Source of the DNA: Saccharum officinarum
Taxonomy: Eukaryota > Streptophyta > Magnoliopsida > Poales > Poaceae
Reading direction: 5' to 3'
NCBI GenBank assembly: GCA_020631735.1
Contig: CM036191.1
Coordinates: forward strand, 41,089,335-41,153,334
Length of the DNA stretch: 64,000 nucleotides
A program made the translations under genes and the position numbers. Shown here piece after piece: positions 47,332 to 56,313 of this stretch (its first letter is position 1; every line of letters begins with the position of its first letter). Under the pieces are notes generated by a model. The model worked only from the letters and a program-made list of their open reading frames with translations, had not been told where the DNA came from and searched no databases.

Positions 47332-47783
47332 ATGAGGCCTCAGGTGATATTCGTCGTCACTGTGGCTGTTCTCGGCGTCCTCGCAGCTCTGCCGCTCGGT
47401 GAAGGTGACGACGAATCCTTTTGCCGTTTAGTTTAATTTTCATCAGGATATGTAGAATCACTTGTTATAGGATGTATGCATATGAACACTCTAAACATGC
47501 GTGGGCACACCGCACACCAGGCTCGTGGCCGTGCGGCGACTGCGACAACTGTGGTGCTTGCAACAAGAAGTTCCCGCCGGAGTGCCACTGCCAGGACATC
47601 TCGGTGCGCGGGTGCCACCCGGAGTGCAAGAACTGCGTCAAGCAAGATGCAGGGATTCCTCCCGGCGGCGGCCCCGGCCCCGTCGTCACCTACCGCTGCG
47701 CGGACATTCTCACAAACTTCTGCGAGCGCCCCTGCACGCCGGCGCCGCCGCCTCCGGCGGCGTTCGTGGGTGGTGTCTTCTGA
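47332..47783 (+). CDS. Bowman-Birk type serine protease inhibitor, two exons
   Basis: Exons 47332-47404 and 47521-47783 with a GT-AG intron (GAAG|GTGACG ... CACCAG|GCTC) keep the frame and give 111 residues. Residues 1-24 are a hydrophobic signal peptide, so the product is secreted or vacuolar. The mature part has 12 Cys in the Bowman-Birk pattern (C29, 32, 35, 38, 46, 48, 56, 60, 63, 84, 92, 96). The first inhibitory loop is C-NKKFPPE-C with Lys40 at P1, predicting trypsin-type specificity; P1' is Lys rather than the usual Ser. The second loop is replaced by a Gly/Pro-rich linker (PPGGGPGP). The protein ends in a Pro/Ala tail. A TATA box, AATAAA signals and no stops suggest an intact host gene, probably defence- or seed-related by family. 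Confidence 0.85.
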
Positions 47784-47863
47784 TGGCATGGGACGCCGTC
47801 GACCTGCGCTGCTAGCATGCATGCCAAGTCAAGTTTGCTTCTCTCGAGATTCGTCAGAGAAGA

Positions 47864-47875
47864 AATAAAATAAAA
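47864..47875 (+). terminator. Poly(A) signals of the Bowman-Birk gene
   Basis: Overlapping AATAAA motifs (aaataaaataaaag) lie about 80 bp after the stop codon. Confidence 0.55.
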
Positions 47876-47883
47876 GTCGCCGC

Positions 47884-48593
47884 TGTGATGCTTGCTGATG
47901 TACTTCGTCAGTGTATTAGTACTGTTTCTGGAAAGAAGAACCATGCATGATGCATGCTATGCTCAAAGCAGTGTTTGAATAATCAACCAGGGTTTCTCAG
48001 AACGGTATGCGTGCGCACGCCCTATCCGTCGGCTGGTACTTCTCCAAGATTGTATAAACCTCAACCAGTGTTCTTTGCATTGTAATAACTGACAAAAGAC
48101 TGTATAAACCTTTGTGCCGTACAACTTCTCATTCTTTATTAAAAATCAATAATGCAGACAACTTATAGCCAGGACAAATCTTTACTCTTCTAGATTATTT
48201 TTTGGTTAATGATAACAATAATTAGTTTTATTTCGCTGATTTGTTCTGCTATTTTATGAGAATTTTTACAATGGTTGGAGACGCGATGGGACGCGATTGG
48301 TGTGTCTATGGGCGATGGGCCCAGACCATGAGAAGCGATAGGACGCGATGGGAGCAACGCGACGTGACGCGATTGGTGTGTCGATGGTCAGTGGGCCATA
48401 TGCGTCATGTTATATCCCAATCGCGTCCGTAATTGAGGGGATTGGATCCTCAAATAGAGGAGTGGTAATTCCTTTTTTGTAATTTTTTTTAGTGGAGGGC
48501 AAAAGGGTAAATGCATAATTGCAAAAGGAGTAGTATAGTTAGGATGAATAATAGAAGTAACATGGTTAGATTAACATTTTATTTCTAGGGTTC
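47884..48593. other. Intergenic sequence with a small direct repeat
   Basis: 'gacgcgattggtgtgtc' occurs at 48291 and 48368, within a stretch rich in 'gatgggacgcgat' variants, so a short local duplication. No gene is seen. Confidence 0.5.
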
Positions 48594-49100
48594 ATCTTGG
48601 CCACCGCATCCTCTATTTTCTTAGGTTCAACTCCTAGCGTTAGGGTTTGTTCGTCGGTCCCGCCTCCTCAATCCGCGCGCTGCTGTGGATCCATCAGCAC
48701 ACCCACGCCCGCCGCGAATGGGCGATGCGGAGGCTGCCTTGAGGGCAGGGAGCCACCGCCCCTACAAAATACCAGCCATCATCTCTGACCTGCAGAGCCG
48801 CTGGAACTCGCTCTCTAGGCGTAGTCTGCCCGGTGCGCGCCCGCGCCCTCGCGACTTCCCTCCTCACCACCCAGGCCCCTGCCGCAGCCAGCAGTCTGTA
48901 TGAGGAGGAAGAGTATGACGAGCACGAGGAGGAGGAATACGAGCACGAGCTCACGGTTGCTGGTGTCGCAGCGGCGGCGGCGGTCACCGCATCCAGGTTC
49001 TGAGGCTCCGATGCGCGTCGGTGGTTCGCACGTGAGATCATGCTTCCTGAGTGGATGGTTGACGCCCCGCCACACTTCGCCACCGAATGGTCCGTCCTCA
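48594..49100 (+). pseudogene. Snurportin-1-like gene fragment
   Basis: After a leader, an ATG at 48718 begins a frame with RPYKIPAIISDLQSRWNSLSR, resembling the N-terminal importin-beta-binding region of plant snurportin-1. In a shifted frame follow ALATSLLTTQAP, an acidic Glu/Tyr/His stretch, LTVAGVAAAAAV, a TGA, and then ARRWFAREIMLPEWMVDAPPH. The LPEWM-D-P segment is the best match to snurportin-1 as I recall it. Snurportin adapts m3G-capped snRNPs to importin. Here a frameshift near 48815-48830 and the TGA at about 49001 break it. No cap-binding exons are recognised downstream, so it is a truncated or captured copy. Confidence 0.55.
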
Positions 49101-50759
49101 CCTCTCGTTCTGCCTAATCTACCACCTATCTGCATATGTGAATTTGTTGATTTCATTCATTCAATCCAGTACCGTGTGAGTTTATTGATTCAATTCGTTC
49201 AATCCAGTACTGCTTGCTTGCTGCTCTATTCTCCCCCAATGGTGCCTCCTATCCTCACTTGCCCACTAATATTCAATTCAATGCTAGTTCAATTGTGGTC
49301 ATCAAACACCCTAGTTCTGTCGGCTCATAATGTTGTTGTACAACAGTGTTTTCAATTACAAGGGTTTGTTTTGTTGACAATATAGAGAACAGGGTTTTAA
49401 ATTACCAGGGTTTGTTTTGTTGACAATATAGGAGTTTAATTCAATGCACCAAGGTTTATTGACAATATAGGAGTTCAATTATTTCATCATTGGTTGCTCG
49501 AAAAATTACATAGAAAACATGGTTCTCGCCTTTAGGCTGTCAACGGATATCAATTTTTAATAGAGGGTATCAAATTGGAATTGTAAAATGTATGGATAAG
49601 AGAAACAGATATGAATCTATGCTATTATGTACAATGGATTAAAGTGACTTCCAATCAGTGAAATTTGAGAAGACAAACATGTAAATAGGAGACAGTATGT
49701 TCCTGCAGTGTTATTTTTACATGAGTGAAGCTCCATTGTTGATAATGTGTTGCTTACTCATACCTCGTTGCTTACTCTAGATTTGCTGAAAAATAGTTTG
49801 TCCATGTGACCTTGTTCCTCTAGGATTTTATAAATAGTGGTGACAAGGAAATGACTTCATGTCAGTGAATTTTGAGATATAGCGGACAAATTTTAATCTT
49901 TCTAAGTGTGCTGATTCTAAATGTCACTTTGGCTGTCAAGCTGTACTACATCGTTTAGGAGATCCGGTATGCCAACTATTTGATGAAATGTCGTATCTGT
50001 GCAGTCATGGTGTGCTGTGCATCCAGCAGACCAGCGCAAATGCTGCACTGCGTGAATCTGTGAAGCCATTTTCTACTGATGTATTATGCATGGATTGCTT
50101 GCCATTGACTTTAGTTTTCAAGGGTACTCAAGTTTGCCGATGAAGGCTTATTGTCTGATGAAACCATTGCAGGTTCTTGGCTGAAAGAGGTGCCTTGATT
50201 CTTCTCAGTGACAAGGATGAAACCATAGGGAGATGGCATCTATGAAAAGCTTGCTAGAGGAAATTATGGGTGCATCTATACTTGACTAGAGCATATTCAG
50301 ACTAATAGATATGTGAACAGTGACATTCAGAAAGTTATTGATCCCTAAACTTCGCTCTGAACTTTATTTGAACTTAGTTCTGAACAAGATTTCTTTGTTC
50401 TTAGCTCTGTTCTTTGATCCATTCTGAACACGACCAATTTTGCTTATTCTATGAATGGTTAAAGAAGGTAAGGATGATGACATTTTCTTACTGATACAGA
50501 AAGTATAAAATGATAGATGCCAGAGTTCTCGTTACCGCTACTATGCAGTGAAATATGTTTTGAGGTGCTACCTGAATGGTGCTTGAATGCTTTGTACTGT
50601 ATATACCAGAACTGAATGTATGGTGTTAGAAATAGCCTGGCAACGCTTATTAGCTGTCATAGCAGAACATTGTTTTCATAAGTTATCCGATACTCTCGAA
50701 CAATAAGCATGTTTATTTAGATCGCAGATTAGAAATGCCATAACACTTCCAGAATCCTG
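49101..50759. other. Intergenic sequence, nothing recognised
   Basis: AT-rich. It could hold introns or 3' remnants of the snurportin-like fragment, but I find no convincing exon. A local duplication of 'cagggtttgttttgttgacaatatag' is present (about 49358 and 49408). Confidence 0.4.
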
Positions 50760-50762
50760 ATA

Positions 50763-51187
50763 TTTCGTGAGAGGGAAGAATAGTCATGAAAAATAGTTTT
50801 ACTCTCACGAAAATAATGCGTGAGAGTACACCGTCACGCATCACCTCTCACGGATATAGACTCACGGAATACACATTTCGTGAGAGTTTACCGCCATGAA
50901 TTATTTTCATGAGAGTTCATCATGACGGTCACACTCATGAAAATAATGTTCCGCCAGGTTTGCATCGGTATTTTCATGACGGTTTTTTTTGGGTATTTCA
51001 TGAGAGCTCACCGTTATGAAGTTATTTCGTGAGAGTATGGTATTTCGTAAGAATTCACCTTCGGGAACGGATTTCATGAGAGTTTATGTATTTCATGAGA
51101 GCTCACCATGATGAGGTTATTTCGTGAGAGCTCAACGTCATGAAGTTATTTCGTGAGAGTTTAGCATTTCATGAGAGTCACGGTCAT
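50763..51187. repeat. Array of about 15 TTTCRTGAGAG motifs in both orientations
   Basis: The 11-bp motif TTTCGTGAGAG/TTTCATGAGAG or its complement occurs about 15 times in 425 bp with irregular spacing, often paired with 'ctcaccgtcatgaa'. Dense short motifs in both orientations resemble the subterminal region of a DNA transposon, but I find no matching terminal repeat. The CACTA left end lies directly to the right. Confidence 0.7.
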
Positions 51188-51192
51188 GAAAT

Positions 51193-52095
51193 CACTACTG
51201 GAAACACGTTCTTTGCTATAATACACTCAGCAAAGGCTTTGCCGAGTGCCACACTCGGCAAAGAACACTCGGTAAAAATTCTACCGGAAAAGCCGTCTTT
51301 GCTGAGTGCCATTTGTCGAGGTAAAGGCTTTGCCGAGTGTCTGTCGGGCACTCGGCAAAGTTGGAAAAGAAAAAAATTCGAAAAAATAGCAAAAAAATTT
51401 TTACCGGGGCAGGCACCACCGGTCAGCGCCCGCCCGACGGCGCCTCCGTCGAAGCCGCAAGTCGCGCATTTTTCGCGCAAAATCCGCGCGCTACACGGCC
51501 AGCGGGATTCGAATTCACGACCTCTCCCTCATGCATACCCCTCTCTACCACTGCACCACACTATCACTTGGGTTTAGATTCCGTTTTTATTCCTCATATA
51601 TTATACTAAAACGAGTATAAATTGCTTGTTTGAAGCTTTAAACAGATTCAAATAAAAAATTTGTCAACTATAAAGTTTCATAACTTTTTGAGATATACAA
51701 CATTCATTTAGGGTGTTTTTCCATCCGAGGTCGTTTGAAAATTTTGAATTTCAAATTTGAGAAATTCAAACGTACTTTTGCATGATAAAATGATTTCAAA
51801 TTAAAAAGTTGTCAACTACAATGTTTCATAAATTCTCGAGATCTACAACTTTCATTAAGGGTGTTTTTCTATCCGATGTCGTTTAAAAAATTCGAATTTT
51901 AAAATTTTGAAATTCAAAATGAACTCACGGGAAGGTAGTTTTGCGTGACAAAATGAACTCAAATGAAAAAGTTGTCAACTACAAACTTTCATAACTTTTT
52001 GAGATCTAAAACTTTCGTTTAGGTTTTTTTTCCATCCGAGGTCTTTTAAAAAATTTGAATTTTGAAATTTTGACATTGAGATGAAATTCTGCATG
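51193..52095 (+). mobile_element. CACTA (CMC) transposon, left end
   Basis: Starts CACTACTGGAAACACG, followed by many CTTTGCCGAGTG/CACTCGGCAAAG subterminal motifs up to 51365. It differs from the CACTACCGG end at 11160, so it is another subfamily. The inner part carries three diverged tandem copies of a ~150-bp module (gtcaactacaa..tttcataac at 51663, 51811, 51974). The right end was not found, so the limit is approximate. No transposase. Confidence 0.82.
51503..51558 (-). ncRNA. tRNA-like segment with A-box and B-box inside the CACTA
   Basis: On the minus strand TGGTGCAGTGGTAGAG (A-box and D-arm like) is followed 33 bases later by ATTCGAATCCCGC (B-box and T-arm like, one mismatch to the core). 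This is the arrangement of a pol III internal promoter or tRNA-derived head. The anticodon arm does not fold well, so it is not a functional tRNA. It may be a SINE head or a tRNA relic. Confidence 0.4.
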
Positions 52096-52702
52096 ACAAG
52101 ATGAAATTTTGACACACGCACCCACGCGTCACTAACATGGCGCCGCTGAAGAACGCGTGGCATGGAGTCGAGCAGCGGACGACCTCACCTGCAACATCAT
52201 CGAGCAGATCGCCAAAGGGAGGTTCCAGAGGCGACACAGGTGCATAGAACCGGGGTGGAAGGATGCGAAGCGAAGGTTTAGAAGGCTTGAGGCTGCCAGC
52301 AGTGGAGACCATGTCCGACGAACCGAGGATAAAATTAAATCTGTTAACGGAGGCTACGAAGAAGGCAACCTCAGAACCCGCGGTGGATGGCACACTACAA
52401 GACGACCTACGGAGAGGCGATGACGGCATGATGAGAAAAAGTTCCAGACTACTTGTAAGATGAACAGACGTAGCGATGGAGGCGGAGAAGACGATCGAAG
52501 TTGAGATAGGAACCGATGAATCCACAACATGGATACACAATTCCACCCTAGGGGCAATCGGATCTGCATCGTAGACAAACGGAACCACAACAACCATGAC
52601 CAAATCGAAGATGGAACCAAGTAGATCCAAGCAGATGTGAGTGGTGGCGAGATGTGGCTGATTTGCTCAGCAGAGAGGGGAGTTTATTTTATTGAGACTC
52701 AC
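52096..52702. other. Unassigned GC-rich segment
   Basis: Open frames on both strands (52046-52630 -, 52157-52423 +) with no recognisable domain. It lies between CACTA-internal repeats and a possible signal-peptide exon, and could be captured host sequence. Confidence 0.35.
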
Positions 52703-52768
52703 CTTGAAACCATGGCAGCCAAAGAGTATGGCCGCGACAAGGACTGCAAGGGAGCAGATAGCAGCCAT
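52703..52768 (-). pseudogene. Possible captured signal-peptide exon
   Basis: On the minus strand an ATG at 52768 opens 22 codons (MAAICSLAVLVAAILFGCHG..) ending exactly at a consensus donor TTCAAG|GTGAGT. The composition is that of a cleavable signal peptide. No following exon is recognised, so the protein family is unknown. Confidence 0.35.
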
Positions 52769-52805
52769 ACGGCTCAACTCGAAGCACTCGGCTAAACTTA
52801 CTAAA

Positions 52806-53459
52806 CTACTGTACTAGACTCCAGAGACTAGAGGCCGGCCCATCCCACTCTCTCCGCCGGCAAGGACGCCGGAGAAGAAGAGCGAGGGGGGCGGAACTGG
52901 GGCCGCGACAGAGAGAGCTGGTGGGGAGAGGAGGCGTACGAAGTTGGGAGAGAAGAGTGAACACCCGCACCTTTGAAGGCACCATGACGTGCCACAAAGA
53001 TGTCCACTCCTTTTCCTCTTCTTTTCTATTTGATATTGCACCATTTTCTAATAAAGCACGCCTCATTATAAACATCCTATATGCAGAATGAACTGTGAAA
53101 ACTCCCTTCTTGTCATGGTGCCAAGCCCAGAAGTCTGGTTGGCTCCGATTGCACAGAGAGATATTAAGTATCACATCTATATCAGCTTGCATGAAGAATT
53201 GTTGGAGTTTTGCCTGGTCCCAAGCTGCCAACGTATGATCAATCAGCTCACTCACAAGCTGTGGCAGATGTGGAGCTGCGCTGGGTACCGGCGCCGCATG
53301 CTGTCTGATGGAAGCCAGTCCATACTCCAAATAGAAGTGGTTGAACCCATATATGCCTATTCTCCTGATCAAACCGAGCTGAAGCACTTTACTGCCATCT
53401 AGCACTGATCGCCAAAATCTTGGAATGGGTAGAGCCAAGATTTGCCTCCAAAAAGTCAC
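52806..53459 (-). pseudogene. LINE (L1-type) reverse transcriptase C-terminal region
   Basis: A 217-codon frame. FWRSVLDGSKVLQLGLIRRIG, then VSELIDHTLAAWDQAKLQQFF, IDVILNISLCNRSQPDFWAWHHDKKGVFTVHSAYRMF and WTSLWHVMVPSKVRVF match the region after the RT catalytic core of plant L1 LINEs (zf-RVT family). The RT core and endonuclease are absent. The frame ends where inverted-duplication arm 2 begins. Confidence 0.75.
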
Positions 53460-53474
53460 CCTGACCGTCTTTAC

Positions 53475-56085
53475 AGGCTATTAATCCAAAAAAGTTCCAT
53501 TCAAATCCCTTTTGTATTCCATCTACCTTCACAACCCTCTGACGGTGGGAAAGCCTCGGCCCTCTCTGCCCGTCTCGGCGAAGCGGAGGGCTAGGAGTGA
53601 CCCCACAAATTATATGATTGCGATTAGTATTTTTTTAATCGCTAATTTGCATGGTCATCCGTGCTAGTTCCTTGCATATTTTTTATTCAGTTTGTATTGT
53701 ATGCGTATCCTAATTCATGTAGGTAGGGATGAAAACGATCGGAAACGATCGATAGAAGGCCAAATCACTTTTGTTTTCACATCTTTTTCTCGAAAATGAA
53801 ATCGATACGATATTGTCGGAAACGAATACAGCGCCGATATTCCAGTAATTTCGAAAACGATATTAGTCAATCGGAAAATACATCGATAACGATCGGAATC
53901 CATGAAAACGGTATCTAAAAAACGATAAACACGCCAAACTGTAGAACATGAGAAGATCCATATAACTCGACCTATCTCACATGATAATAGTAAATAAAGC
54001 CACAATTGACACGATCACAAGCTGAAACCACACAATTCATACAATCTTAGGTCTCAAATAGTGGCAAACCACGCAACAGTATGACAATTCTTGACAAAGA
54101 TACAAATAAACGATCATGTTCTAAGTTGACTCGACATAAATAGTGATCAAAACATGAATTATTAGAGTTCCTTTTTCAGTGGAGGCTGTAGCCTGTAGGT
54201 TTCTTAAAGATGAACGTCATGCATGTCATCGTCGTCCCCGGCCACATCTTCCCATCCATATTCTGAGTATTTATCCTACATAGTTTGTGATGGATACATA
54301 CATATGTTAGTTCTCATACAAGGCAACTGTAGATGAGTTAGTAACAAGCATCATATTAATGTACGGAGATATGTAAGGCTCGTAGCAATAGATGTATTAG
54401 CGCAATAGTGCTAATAAGAAATAAAAATCTGAGAAATACATAGCTAATAAGAAGCAAACACAATATAGGTATGTGTCGCAGGTAGCAGCCAACACATCAT
54501 ATACAAGGTAAAGGCTAGAAAAAAGAATCTCGAGTGTTGATTGCCTTCTTGTTATATACATGAAATACTTCCGTTAGATAGTTCCTTTCCAAAAATTATT
54601 TGCCTTGTGTGCAGATGTGATCCTTTCCAAAAAAAAATTGCCTTGTGTGCTTGCAGCTTGTGTGTACAGATGTGATCCTTTCCAAAAAAAATTGCCTTTT
54701 GTGCTTGCGTGTGTAATGCATTGTATATCTATAAATAAATAAGGATTCATTAATTAAAGGCCTTTGAATCGGTAATTACCGACGGTAAATTACCGGTTAA
54801 ATACGGGAATCTTCGAAAACGATCGGAAGAGGGGAAAATCATTTTCGCTTTCGTTTCCGATTATTTTTACCGTTATCATTTTCGTTTTTTCGGTTACCGC
54901 TATCATTTTCATTTAGGCATAAAAATCGGAAAAAACTCGAAAACGATTTTGGGAAATCGGAGATTATCATTTTCGTTTTCATCCCTACATGTAGGAAATA
55001 ATGCCACCAAGTAAAAGGACAATTGATTCTTTGAGATTGTTTGGTAATCTATATTGAGAAAGAACTTGCAGTACAATTTACAACATATGTTATTATAGAT
55101 TATTTCTATGTCATGGAGACGCGCAAAATGAGGCTGAAATGAAAAATAAGTAGGCTTTTTATCCCTTTTCTAAAAAAAGTTACTTCTATGTCTTGTTACA
55201 ACAAACATTATCATTATATGAATATATATAGACACACACACATACATACATAGACACACACACATTTTGCCGGTCCTCATATTTTGTCCGGCAAGACTGG
55301 CCCCGCTTTCCCATTTTGCTGGTTCCGCCACTGACACTGTCACTACTGTTGGAGACTTATTGCGCTGCGCCGCGGTACATCACCACCGCCAAGATCCTCA
55401 ACCACACCTGGAAGAGGCACAACCTCAGCCTAGCTGCTTAGGCCTCGGCTTCAACAAGGTTGCTGGGAATGTCAGCTTGAAAGGGCTAATTACTCTAAAC
55501 GCTCAGTCGCACACTGAATCCCCAATGACATCGGTGTGCCCTGCCCGGTGAAGCTCGGCATTGGCTTGGTGACCGTGGTGGTGTACATGTCAAATTGGAT
55601 GCCTCTGATCCTGTCCAAGATATGAGAACGAGGCCCAACAGACCAAGGCCGGCTGGTGATGAGCGGGTAGGCAAACAGAGCACGCAGCTCTGTCTCTGCT
55701 CCCGTGCTGAGCGGCTGCCGAAAGTAACGTCTGTGCTCTCCATATACAATTTTGCGAAGTCTTTTTCACAATCAATTATACTACAGAGTAAAATTTTGTG
55801 AAGTGCCGCTTTAATTCAACATGAAATCTCCATATACAATTAAGTCAGTAAGACACTGTCTCTTTTGACTAAATATTGATCATACCCAGCAATAACATGT
55901 GAAGTGCAATGACATGTTTCTTTAGTCTGAACTAAAATCTGGTCCTTAAACATGTCATTATTAAAAAAAAACATGTTACAAATTAGTATGTTGCTCATAT
56001 TACGTCTTTATGTGGTCTGAGAACACAAGACTACAAGGGACTAAATGAATAACTGTTTTAAATTAATATCAACAAATGTTTGGAT
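53475..56085 (-). repeat. Inverted duplication, arm 2
   Basis: Reverse complement of 11161-13672, carrying the hAT-like insertion at 53724-54987 and lacking the Harbinger-like one (its empty site is near 56005-56015). It has a (CA)n run at 55233-55264 where arm 1 has (TA)n. The frames 55267-55551 and 55595-55801 have counterparts in arm 1, but no domain that I recognise. Confidence 0.85.
53724..54987. mobile_element. hAT-like non-autonomous element with 8-bp duplication
   Basis: Bounded by TAGGGATGAAAACGA and its inverse, 1264 bp long, flanked by CATGTAGG at 53716-53723 and 54988-54995. Arm 1 has the unoccupied site with a single CATGTAGG (complement cctacatg at about 13415). An 8-bp duplication is the hAT signature. 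The ends are rich in GAAAACGAT/ATCGTTTTC motifs. No transposase frame. Confidence 0.88.
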
Positions 56086-56186
56086 ACATCATATTTTTCT
56101 GGATCTATCCAACTCACCGTACTACAAGTGAATTTTACGTGAGTGTCATGGTTTTCAATATTAAAAATCATGACAACAATTCCGGA

Positions 56187-56313
56187 GAATCATTAGACAT
56201 ATAACAGAAGCTGATCAAATGAGCTATGGGTGTCAATTGTGTCAATCAGTTTATTATTGTAGAACGGCGGTGCTACTTGGCAACGGTGGTCTAACTATGT
56301 CTAATGATTCTCT
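56187..56313. repeat. 17-bp inverted repeat enclosing ~90 bp
   Basis: GAGAATCATTAGACATA (56188) and its exact inverse TATGTCTAATGATTCTC (56296) could be ends of a tiny MITE. No clear target duplication. Confidence 0.45.

Noticed and set aside
47433..47822. Minus-strand frame over the Bowman-Birk exon
   Set aside because: It is a shadow of the Cys-rich plus-strand exon, which has the family pattern and splice sites.
50763..51187. Satellite or telomere-like repeat
   Set aside because: The motifs are irregularly spaced and in both orientations, unlike a satellite.
51503..51558. Functional tRNA gene
   Set aside because: The anticodon and acceptor stems do not pair; only the two promoter boxes are convincing.
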